Shown piece after piece: positions 1 through 7,726 of a DNA stretch of 14,414 bases (its first letter is position 1; the number at the start of each line of letters is the position of its first letter). The position numbers and the translations under genes were made by a program. The stretch covers positions 1 to 14,414 of the forward strand of contig CAYMLL010000204.1 in assembly GCA_964390645.1 (NCBI GenBank), read 5' to 3'. Below the pieces are notes generated by a model, which was not told the DNA's origin, searched no databases, and saw only the letters and a list, made by a program, of their open reading frames with translations. The stretch is from CAYMLL01 sp964390645 (GTDB lineage Bacteria; Planctomycetota; UBA8108).

Positions 1-136
1 GGGGGGGGTACCGCCGCCTCGGGGGCGGTGCCCCGCGGCCCCCGTCGGGGCTGGGGGGCGGGGCGGAGGGCGCGGCGGGCGGGAACCGGATACCGGGGCT
101 GCCTCTTGCCGGAGGCCGGGGGCGGCGGGAGGCCGT
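1..136. other. GC-rich non-coding left edge with hairpins and a G-quadruplex motif
   Basis: No credible gene lies here. The sequence is almost entirely G and C and begins with eight Gs. Two inverted repeats are visible: ACCGCC at 10-15 with GGCGGT at 24-29, and CCCCG at 40-44 with CGGGG at 46-50. On the plus strand four G-runs (47-50, 53-58, 60-63, 68-70) are separated by loops of 2, 1 and 4 bases, a canonical G-quadruplex pattern, with more GGG runs at 77-79 and 81-83. It lies downstream of the minus-strand gene ending at 137. The hairpins could help end that transcript, but no U-tract follows them. The opening G-run could also be an assembly-end artefact. Confidence 0.5.
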
Positions 137-1351
137 TCAGGGAACGAGACTTACGGCTGATCGGCACCAGCCATCGGCGTCGTTGTAAATCCACACGGCC
201 AGGTAGGGCGGAGCGTTCCGATTCAAGAGCGGGCTGTCCACGGTTCGTACAACTTCGGAGCGCTGGTTCGAAGGCATGCTGCCGCCGCTGAGGACCTCGA
301 CTTGCGAGAGGTTCGCCGGATTTTGCGGCGACGCGTCGAGGAGGCCGGGGTCGAACGCCCCCAGCAGGAGAAAATAGCCCGCGCGGGCGGGGATGTGGAG
401 AACGACGTCGACTCCAGCCGGGATTTCGTCGATCTCACCGCCCTCGAGGCCCCGGCGGTGACCGTGGTGATCGCCGGGCGCGCGAGGCGCCAGCGGATCC
501 TCGAATTCCAGCCAAGGCCGTCCCCGTACGTTCGAGCGAAAGGAGCGCGAGCTGATCAGCCGGCCATCCGGAAAGGAATACAGTGTCAGATCCAGGTGCA
601 GAACACCGCCGTACGGGGTCGAGAGGCCGCTTCTTCCCAGGGCCGACTGCAGCCATTCGAGATCGAGCGAGATCGGCAGGCTGTAGAGGCTGGTTTTCTG
701 GTCGATGGGTGTCCGGGAAGCCCCGTCCGAATGGAGCGGTCGCGAGGTTATGTACGAGCCGTCGGAGGTGACCAGCACGGTGGCCCGGCCGGCGTAGTTT
801 GTCAGCAGATTCATGCGCAGCGAGCTTTCCTCGGAGCCGCAAGCCGGCGTCAGCGGCTCGTCGTCGCCGGGTCCCAGCGGCTCGTCGTCGCCGGGCCCCA
901 GCGGCTCGTCGTCGCCGGGGCCGACAACTCGCAGCACGATCTCCGCCGCAGGGTCTTGCGGATCCTCCGCCGCAGGGGGCCGCCGTTCCGGTGGATCGCC
1001 CTGGCGGCGCCCATCCGCCGGACTCTCGCCTCGGTCGTAGGCGCGACTCTCGAGCATCAGTCCGCCGGCGAGAAGCGCGATGACGACCCATGGCGCGAGC
1101 AGCGCACCGCCGCATACGACGCGACCGAGGCGAAATGCCCAGACGGCCGGCTCGCGGCGCGTGCGTGGACTCTTCGGGTCGGGTCTTCGCTGGCTCTTCA
1201 TGCGGTTCGCCGTGCTGGGCTTGTCGCAGCGGGCCCCGAGGCCGGCTTGCCTTCGGTCAGCGCCGTCATTCGCCACGATCGAGCTGTCGGATCGTTGCGC
1301 AGCCGGGAACTCGCGATTGGAGATCCCTCGGCCGGGAGACGACACATTCAT
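137..1351 (-). CDS. Single-pass membrane protein of unknown family with GPGDDEPL repeats
   Basis: I do not recognise this family. The 404-residue frame has one strongly hydrophobic segment at about 78-100, just after a very basic stretch (50-77). This suggests a type II-like membrane anchor with the C-terminal part outside the cytoplasm. Next comes a Pro/Asp/Glu/Arg-rich linker holding three perfect 8-residue GPGDDEPL repeats (144-167). A globular-looking domain of about 230 residues follows, with beta-type patterns such as GVLHLDLTLYSFPDGRLISS and GYFLLLGAFDP. Start choice is uncertain: neither Met1 nor Met51 (codon at 1199-1201) has a visible Shine-Dalgarno, and Met51 gives a more natural basic-plus-membrane N-terminus. 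It follows the giant kinase/regulator by 84 bp on the same strand, so it is probably co-transcribed and could be that protein's sensor partner or substrate. That role is inferred only from position. Confidence 0.75.
   Translation of the reverse strand: MNVSSPGRGISNREFPAAQRSDSSIVANDGADRRQAGLGARCDKPSTANRMKSQRRPDPKSPRTRREPAVWAFRLGRVVCGGALLAPWVVIALLAGGLMLESRAYDRGESPADGRRQGDPPERRPPAAEDPQDPAAEIVLRVVGPGDDEPLGPGDDEPLGPGDDEPLTPACGSEESSLRMNLLTNYAGRATVLVTSDGSYITSRPLHSDGASRTPIDQKTSLYSLPISLDLEWLQSALGRSGLSTPYGGVLHLDLTLYSFPDGRLISSRSFRSNVRGRPWLEFEDPLAPRAPGDHHGHRRGLEGGEIDEIPAGVDVVLHIPARAGYFLLLGAFDPGLLDASPQNPANLSQVEVLSGGSMPSNQRSEVVRTVDSPLLNRNAPPYLAVWIYNDADGWCRSAVSLVP
851..922 (-). repeat. Three tandem 24-bp repeats encoding GPGDDEPL
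   Basis: Three head-to-tail 24-bp units lie at 851-874, 875-898 and 899-922. They differ only at one third-codon position (GGTCC, GGCCC, GGGCC at the unit end). Each encodes GPGDDEPL in the membrane protein on the minus strand, in the linker after the membrane segment. The near-identity at the DNA level suggests recent expansion or slippage, so copy number may vary between strains. Confidence 0.9.
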
Positions 1352-1435
1352 TCGAGGATCGATGTTAAGGGTTTTTACGGAGCATGCAATTTTTTCCCGG
1401 CGTGGTGGGCACCGGGTTCCGGTTCGGCGCTTCAG

Positions 1436-4400
1436 CTATCGGTCGCGCTCGATTTCGTGCTTCTTCATCAAGCGGTAGAGCGACTCCCTCGACAGACCGG
1501 CCATTCTGGCTGCAGCGGCCACGTTGCCCCCGTTGCGCTCGATCGCTGTCTCGACGTAGTGAGCCTCGAAGGTGTCGCGGGCCTCGCGGAAAGCCGGCAG
1601 CTCCGCCTCCGCGTCGAGACGGTACCTTGACCTGGTGTCGGCGGTGTGTGGCTCCGTGCTCGGCGGCGGGTCGAAGGTGAGGTCCTCCTCGCGGATCCGC
1701 GAGGACCCGGCGATGAGCAGCGTGCGTTCGATCATGTGACGGAGCTCTCGCACGTTGCCGGGCCAGTTGTGAGCCATCAGTCGCTGCATCGCGCCGGCGG
1801 AGAATCGCGGCGCCTTGACGCCCTGGCGCTCCGCGACTCGTGCCGCGAAGTGCCTGGCGAGGTCCGGAATGTCCTCGGCGCGGTCCGACAGGGACGGCAT
1901 CCGGATGTTGACCACGTTGAGGCGATAGAAGAGGTCTTCGCGAAACTCACCGCGCTCTACCAACCTGTGGAGGTTGCGGCCGCATGCAGCGACGATGCGG
2001 ACATCGACGTCGATCTTCTGATTGCTACCGACGGGGCGGATCTCTCCCTCCTGGAGAACACGCAGCAGTTTCTGCTGCATCGCCAGGCTCATCGAGGCTA
2101 CCTCATCGAGAAAGAGCGTGCCGCCGCTCGCGCGTTCGATGAGTCCCTGGCGCGCGCGCGTCGCGCCGCTGAAGGCGCCACTCACGTGACCGAAGAGCTC
2201 GCTGTCGAGGAGCCCTTCGCTCAGCGCGCCGCAGCTCTCGGAGACGAGGGGACCCTTGCGGCGCCTGCTGTTGAAATGGACCGCTCTCGCGGTGAGATCT
2301 TTCCCGGTGCCGCTGTCTCCCTCGATCAAGACGGGCAAGTCCGACCTTGCCACGCGTCGCACGAGGTGGAAAACCTTCTGCATCACCGGTGACCTGCCGA
2401 TGAGATCGTCGAGACGGTACCGTGACTCGAGCATTGTCTGGCGAGAGGCGAGCCCCTCTTGCGCGACGACGAGCTGCACGTTTTTCTTGTGGATCTGATT
2501 GCGCAGCTTGATGTTGCTGTTCTCCGTCGCCTCGATAATGCGCGCGGTCGCGATGGCGATGGCGGCCTGGTCGCTGAATGTCTGCAGCGTCTTCAGCTCC
2601 GACTGTTGAAACGCATGTCGGCGCAGTCGATTGTCGATGTAGATCGCGCCGAGCACCTCCCCGTTGAACGACAGCGGTACGCAGAGCACCGAACGCAGTC
2701 GTAGGTCACGCACGCTTCTCGAGAAGCCGAACGGCTCCTCGCTGATCGCATCGCCCGCGATGACGGGTTCGCCGCTGCGGATCACCTGTTCGGTGATGGA
2801 CGCGCTGTACTTCTCCTTCGCATCGTCGATCGCTTCCCGGTCGAAGTTTCTCGCCACGACGGTGTTGCCGCCACGCGATCGGTCGTCCTGAAGGATGAGA
2901 AAGCCGCGTTCTGCCTTCGAGAGGTCGATCACGGCGTCCATGATGCGCTCGAGCAGAAGCTCGAGGCTGCTCTCGGTGCCACGAGCCGTGACGATCTCGT
3001 GCAGCCGCAAGAGCGCGTGGTTCACCGAGGCGTGAATGGCCGGATCCTCCACGGGCAGGGCTCGCGGTTCTTCCGACGTCGCCGAGCCTGCACCGCCGGC
3101 TCGCCGGTCGATTCGGGCGACGCCCGCCGACTCCGGCGGCTCGGCGCTCAGCTTCAGCACGATCGCACGGTCGCGGAGCCTGAAGAAGCTGCGATCGAGC
3201 TCCGAGGGAAGGTCCTGGCGCATCTCGTCGAGAACGCCGCACGCTTCCCGGAAGTGGATGCGGGCGACGAGGAAGTCGCCGCGACGTTGCTCGAGCTGTC
3301 CGAGAGCCGCGTGAAGTCGCCACCGGAGGTCCTTGAGACCCGACTCGCGGGCCTCGACCAGGCCTCGTTGCAGGAACTTGTCGATGACGTCGAGGTCGCT
3401 GCCCGGAGTTTCACTCGTGAGGCGGCTACGGAGCAGGAAGTAGGCGGGAACAAGGTCGCGAATGCCGAGCTTCTCGAGCAATGAGTACGCCTCCTCGAGC
3501 TGGCCGTCGGCACGCTCGAGGTGCCCCATCTCGAGGTGGAGTGTCGCCATGGCAAGAAGGCTCTCCACGAGCTTGCGCTGGTGGCGCGTCCTGCGAAAGA
3601 GCTTCTCGGCTTCCTCGAGCCGCCGTTCGGAGTCCGCAAGCTGACCGCGCTCGAGCTTGAGAAGGGCGAGTTGCAGGACACTGCACCCGACGACGAACTG
3701 GAGCTCGTTTTCGCGCGCTTTCCTGACGCAATCTTCGAGCGTCCTCTCGGCTTCCTCCAGGCACCCGGCCTGGACGAGCAGGCGCGCGCGAACTTCGCGC
3801 GCCATGAGCTCGCCGTTGGAGTTCTCGAGCCCCTCGAAATTGCCCAGGCTCTTCTCGCAGTGCCGGAAGGCGGGCGCCAGCGATCCGAGGCTGAGCTGTA
3901 GCTCGGCGAGTTGCAGCTCGGAGTACGCGATGTCGACCTTGGCTCGAAGGTCGTTTCGCAGGCGAAGGCTACGCTGGGCGTATCCGGCGGCCTTGGCCAG
4001 CTCTCCCTTCGCCTGGTACGTCATGCCGATGCGGTAGTACGAGAACGCGATGCCTCGGGTCGCGTTTGTCTGCCTGCGTCGCTCGAGCCCGCGGAATGCG
4101 TAGTCGAGTGCCTCGCGGAATCGCGCTTCGCGTTCGAGCACGCCGGCGAGGTTGTTCATGCACGTCGCCTGATTCGACTTCAGGTTCAGGCGCGAGAAGA
4201 TGTCGATGGCGAGCTTGTAGTATTCGCTCGCCTTCTCGGTCTGCTCGCGAAAGCGACAGATGTTGCCCAGGTTGTTGTAGCTCTTCGCGATCCTCGCGTC
4301 TGCGCCGAGCTGCCGGCTGAGGAGAAGGCAGCGCTCGTACGACTCCTGCGCGTGAAGGTAGTCGCCGGAGTTGTACTGCACGGTACCGAGGCTGTTGTAG

Positions 4401-7400
4401 CAGTCTGCGACTTCCGCCTTGTCGCCGTGCTCTGCGGCGAGCTCGATGCCGCGGCGGATGCACTCGATCGCACGCTCGTGGTCGCCACGTGCGACGTGGG
4501 AGTCGCACAACGCGCGGATGGCCCTCGCGATCGACGTCGACGATCCGCTGCGCTCCGCGATGGCGAGGGCATCCCTCGTCAAAGCGAGTGCTCGGACATG
4601 GTCGTTTCTCTGCGCGTCGATCTGTGCGAGGAGAAGGTTGACGGCGGAGAGCTCGAGGTGGAGGCCTCCGCCGGCCGCGGCCAGCTCGCGGCACTCCTCC
4701 AGCTTCTCGGCCGCATGCGAGATCTCGTTGCGTCCCAGCAGGTGCTTGCCGAACGCCAGCAGCGTACGGCAGAGCTCTTCGAGTCGCTCTCCTGGTAGCG
4801 GTGATGTCTCGTCCTGGCTCGCGCTCGTGAAGGAGCGAACCGTCTTGAGGCTCTTTTCGAAGAAGGGTGTGGCGTTCGTCGTCTCGCCGGACTCGTCGTA
4901 GATTTCGCCCATCTGACGATAGATGCGTCCGAGCTCCAGCGAGGCCCGGTCCGTGGGCTGGAGCGAGAGGAGTACGGTCAGCTTCTCGATCGCTCGCGAG
5001 AGCTCGTGCTGGGCCCGATAGGCTCGAACGAGCTTCTGATTGAGCTTCAGGAGCAGGGCGCTGTGGTTGCCATCATCGATGTCCTGGTGGCCGCCGTCGG
5101 TGTGGGCGTTGCGGGATGACGTCGATGTCGAGGCGTTCCCGGAGACCTCGTCGAGAACGGTCTCGTAGAGTCTGGTCGCTCCGCGCAGGTCGTGCAGGTG
5201 GAGCATACGATCGGCGGCTTGCACCCCGGAGTCGACGAAGATCTGACTGAGCCCGCCGTGAAACGCGTGGTGGCTGACGTCCTCGAGCGTCCGGCACGCA
5301 GGCACGTGATCGTCGTGGTCGTCGTGGTCGGCTCGCAACGCCTCGCAGATCGCGCCGTGGCAGGCGCGACGACGATCCGGCGGGAGCTGGGTGTAGAGCT
5401 GTTGTCGAGCCGGGCCGCAGCTCCACGTCACGCTCGTCGCCTCGCCTTCGTGTCGCCGCTCGATCCAACCTTGCTCTTCGAGTCGTCTCAGCTGTGCATC
5501 GAGCCTCTCGATGGCTCCGGCGTTCGCTTTATCCCGAGCTTGTGATCCGGGCGATTTCCCGGCGGGTGCCCGCCGCTCGTCGCAGTGGTGGATCACGTCG
5601 ATGCTGAGAGGTTGGCGGCCGGCGACGGCGATGAGCTCGAGCAGTCGACGATCCGGAAGTGGTAGATCGTGGAGTCGGTCCAGCATCGCCTCGACGACGT
5701 TCTGCGGCATGCGCAGAGTCTCGTCCGCAGGGTCCGGGGAGAGACGGCGCACGAGCTCGTCGAGGAGGCGTGGGACGCCGGCGCTGCGCTGGAAGAGCTT
5801 GTGGAGGAGACGGGACGAGACGTGGAGCTGCGGCGCGCGCGCGTCGATCCACTCGTGGAGCCGATCCAACGACAGGTCGCGCAGTCGAAGTCGGCGCGTG
5901 TACGTCGACTCCGCCAGCGTCTTGATCTCCTCGAGCTGTGAGCGCGACTCGATGTCATCGGTCTGGAGGTCGGGCTCCTCGAAGGTCGCCACCAGAAGCA
6001 GCCGGCTGGGTCGGGACCTGGTCAGCGTCTCGCGTGATTCATGCTGCTGTCGCTCCAGCGCGAGGTTGCGTGCGATCGACTGGAAGACCCGTATCGCCGA
6101 GGGATCGGCCCGGTGGAGATCGCGGATGCAGAGTACGAGAGGGTGGCCGCGCCCGGCCTCCAGGAAGAGCTCGGTCAGCCGATCGGTGAACATCGACTCG
6201 TTGAGCGAACCGGTCGCCTGCAGAGGGCCGGCGCCGGGGAGATCGGGAAGGAACAGGCTCAGAACGTCGTGGTAGGGCTCCCATCTCGGGGCCGAGAGGT
6301 CGATCCAGCAGCAGAGCTCGCGCAGGATCTCCCAGAAGGGATGACACACGGCGTGACGAGGCTGTGGGCAGTTCCCGCAGACGAAGTCACCGTTTCCGGC
6401 GCGGACCATCGCCTCGATTTCGGAGACGAAGCGCTCGGTGAACTGACCGTGCCCGGTCTCGAGGAGGAACACGGCGGTGGTCGAGTCGTCCCGATGCAGC
6501 AGCTCGATCTCGTCGTGAACGAGGTGGAGCTCACGCTCCCAGCCGATCGTCGGAACGTCTTGAAGGCTCGCCGTCTCGCCGCGGAGGTGCTGAAACCCGC
6601 CGATGAGCTCCAGCTCGGTGATCACGTCGCGTGCGGTCGCGGGGCGCCCGTCCGGATCCGGTGAGAGCAGTCGGGTCAGGAGCACGGCAAGATCGGCCGG
6701 TGGCGAGTTTGGCAGGCGGTTCATGTCGACGATCCGTCCGTCGCGTGCGGCACGCATCCACTCGCCCGGGTCTCGACCCTCGAAGGGGCTGTGATCGAGG
6801 ATGGACCAGGCGATGGCCACGCCGAGCGAGAAGAGATCACTGCGCCGATCGGCTGTACCGTCGTGGAGTATCTCGGGTGCGATGAACGGTACAGTTCCGC
6901 GCGCACGTGTGCCGAGCGGGGTCGTCTCGGGTTCGCAGAGGCCGAAGTCGATCAGGCGCGCGTCGAGACCCGACGGGGGGCTCGTGTTGCAGTCCAGCGA
7001 GCCGGGAGGCGTCAGGAGGATGTTCTGCGGCTTGATATCGTAGTGGACCAGCCCGTGAGAGTGGACGTGGTCGAGGCCTTCGCAGATTTTCGCGATCGAC
7101 TCGAGGAAGAGGCGCCAGCGGTCTGAAGGGGCAAGATCCTCGAGTGCCGTGCCGTGAAGGCGTTGGGTATCGGCGCGGTCTGCGGCGGGAAAGATGCTGC
7201 GGTAGAAGTCGGCGAGATCGACTCCGTCGAAGTGTTCGAAGGTGATGAACGCGATGGAGCTCTCGGTACGTCCGTTCGCGTCGCGCGGCAGCGTGTCGAG
7301 GAACTCGACGCCGTCGGCCGTCGAGGCCAGGTCGTCGTGTTCGGCGGCGCTCAGGTCGAGGGTGCCGATGTCCTGCACCTGCGCGATATTCGGATGGCGC

Positions 7401-7600
7401 AGCCGGCGAAGGGTCAGGAACTCCCGTCGCGCGGTGTCGAGCATCTCGCCGTCCGGCGAGCGGAAGGCCTTCAGCACACAACGGCGATCATCGTGGCGCC
7501 CGTCGCTGACGAGCAGGACGCAACCGTCCGCGTGCTTCGTCAGCCGGCGTAGCAGGCGCCAGCGACCGAGGAGTAGCGGCTTCGGGGAGACCGTGACCAT
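1436..7600 (-). CDS. Giant Ser/Thr kinase-TPR-GAF-sigma-54 activator fusion regulator
   Basis: A 2054-residue cytoplasmic regulator that joins protein phosphorylation to sigma-54-dependent transcription. Modules in order: protein kinase (about 8-335; Lys44, Glu60, HYDIKPQN with Asp188 and Asn193, Asp218-Phe-Gly, Ala241-Pro-Glu, Asp255). Then a STAND/AAA_16-like region (about 350-760) whose Walker A lysine is absent and whose Walker B reads IRDLHRAD. About fourteen TPR-like helical repeats (848-1457). A GAF domain (1541-1695). A sigma-54 AAA+ domain (1730-1965) with Walker A GDSGTGKD (Lys1767), loop GAFSGA (1808-1813), Asp1832-Glu1833, arginines 1887 and 1893, and WPGNVREL. A Fis-type helix-turn-helix (about 2003-2053) ends it. 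The ATG at 7600 is the only reasonable start, since an in-frame TGA lies upstream with no start codon between. No Shine-Dalgarno is visible. The kinase is probably active despite a degenerate glycine loop. It follows the 550-aa activator by 126 bp and precedes the membrane protein. Domain calls are secure; signal and target genes are unknown. Confidence 0.95.
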   Translation of the reverse strand: MVTVSPKPLLLGRWRLLRRLTKHADGCVLLVSDGRHDDRRCVLKAFRSPDGEMLDTARREFLTLRRLRHPNIAQVQDIGTLDLSAAEHDDLASTADGVEFLDTLPRDANGRTESSIAFITFEHFDGVDLADFYRSIFPAADRADTQRLHGTALEDLAPSDRWRLFLESIAKICEGLDHVHSHGLVHYDIKPQNILLTPPGSLDCNTSPPSGLDARLIDFGLCEPETTPLGTRARGTVPFIAPEILHDGTADRRSDLFSLGVAIAWSILDHSPFEGRDPGEWMRAARDGRIVDMNRLPNSPPADLAVLLTRLLSPDPDGRPATARDVITELELIGGFQHLRGETASLQDVPTIGWERELHLVHDEIELLHRDDSTTAVFLLETGHGQFTERFVSEIEAMVRAGNGDFVCGNCPQPRHAVCHPFWEILRELCCWIDLSAPRWEPYHDVLSLFLPDLPGAGPLQATGSLNESMFTDRLTELFLEAGRGHPLVLCIRDLHRADPSAIRVFQSIARNLALERQQHESRETLTRSRPSRLLLVATFEEPDLQTDDIESRSQLEEIKTLAESTYTRRLRLRDLSLDRLHEWIDARAPQLHVSSRLLHKLFQRSAGVPRLLDELVRRLSPDPADETLRMPQNVVEAMLDRLHDLPLPDRRLLELIAVAGRQPLSIDVIHHCDERRAPAGKSPGSQARDKANAGAIERLDAQLRRLEEQGWIERRHEGEATSVTWSCGPARQQLYTQLPPDRRRACHGAICEALRADHDDHDDHVPACRTLEDVSHHAFHGGLSQIFVDSGVQAADRMLHLHDLRGATRLYETVLDEVSGNASTSTSSRNAHTDGGHQDIDDGNHSALLLKLNQKLVRAYRAQHELSRAIEKLTVLLSLQPTDRASLELGRIYRQMGEIYDESGETTNATPFFEKSLKTVRSFTSASQDETSPLPGERLEELCRTLLAFGKHLLGRNEISHAAEKLEECRELAAAGGGLHLELSAVNLLLAQIDAQRNDHVRALALTRDALAIAERSGSSTSIARAIRALCDSHVARGDHERAIECIRRGIELAAEHGDKAEVADCYNSLGTVQYNSGDYLHAQESYERCLLLSRQLGADARIAKSYNNLGNICRFREQTEKASEYYKLAIDIFSRLNLKSNQATCMNNLAGVLEREARFREALDYAFRGLERRRQTNATRGIAFSYYRIGMTYQAKGELAKAAGYAQRSLRLRNDLRAKVDIAYSELQLAELQLSLGSLAPAFRHCEKSLGNFEGLENSNGELMAREVRARLLVQAGCLEEAERTLEDCVRKARENELQFVVGCSVLQLALLKLERGQLADSERRLEEAEKLFRRTRHQRKLVESLLAMATLHLEMGHLERADGQLEEAYSLLEKLGIRDLVPAYFLLRSRLTSETPGSDLDVIDKFLQRGLVEARESGLKDLRWRLHAALGQLEQRRGDFLVARIHFREACGVLDEMRQDLPSELDRSFFRLRDRAIVLKLSAEPPESAGVARIDRRAGGAGSATSEEPRALPVEDPAIHASVNHALLRLHEIVTARGTESSLELLLERIMDAVIDLSKAERGFLILQDDRSRGGNTVVARNFDREAIDDAKEKYSASITEQVIRSGEPVIAGDAISEEPFGFSRSVRDLRLRSVLCVPLSFNGEVLGAIYIDNRLRRHAFQQSELKTLQTFSDQAAIAIATARIIEATENSNIKLRNQIHKKNVQLVVAQEGLASRQTMLESRYRLDDLIGRSPVMQKVFHLVRRVARSDLPVLIEGDSGTGKDLTARAVHFNSRRRKGPLVSESCGALSEGLLDSELFGHVSGAFSGATRARQGLIERASGGTLFLDEVASMSLAMQQKLLRVLQEGEIRPVGSNQKIDVDVRIVAACGRNLHRLVERGEFREDLFYRLNVVNIRMPSLSDRAEDIPDLARHFAARVAERQGVKAPRFSAGAMQRLMAHNWPGNVRELRHMIERTLLIAGSSRIREEDLTFDPPPSTEPHTADTRSRYRLDAEAELPAFREARDTFEAHYVETAIERNGGNVAAAARMAGLSRESLYRLMKKHEIERDR

Positions 7601-7682
7601 GACCGGGACGTCCGCGGGACGATCGGGCGAGAGTGCCGGGCAGGTGAGGATAGGAGCCGGGGTGACCGGTTTCCACCACGAT

Positions 7683-7700
7683 TGTCATGTTTTTGTGACA
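7683..7700. promoter_or_regulatory. Inverted repeat TGTCA-N8-TGACA, possible operator
   Basis: Perfect 5-bp arms (7683-7687 and 7696-7700) flank an A/T-biased 8-bp core. It sits in the 126-bp gap between the 550-aa activator and the giant kinase regulator, 83-100 bp upstream of the kinase ATG. A/T-rich DNA is rare in this window, so the site stands out. It could be an operator or a binding site for one of the neighbouring Fis-type helix-turn-helix proteins. Size and position are compatible with this, but chance is not excluded. Confidence 0.3.
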
Positions 7701-7726
7701 GCTGGTGTCGGCTCCGGCTCGATCGG

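Noticed and set aside
851..922. CRISPR-like array
   Set aside because: The repeats are directly adjacent with no spacers and encode an in-frame peptide repeat.
302..1630. 442-codon open frame on the plus strand opposite the membrane protein and the end of the giant regulator
   Set aside because: It runs antisense to two better-supported genes, has an Arg/Ala-rich composition typical of shadow frames in GC-rich DNA, and shows no domain.
3911..4798. 295-codon plus-strand open frame opposite the TPR region
   Set aside because: It is a mirror of the repetitive TPR coding sequence with no recognisable motif or ribosome site.
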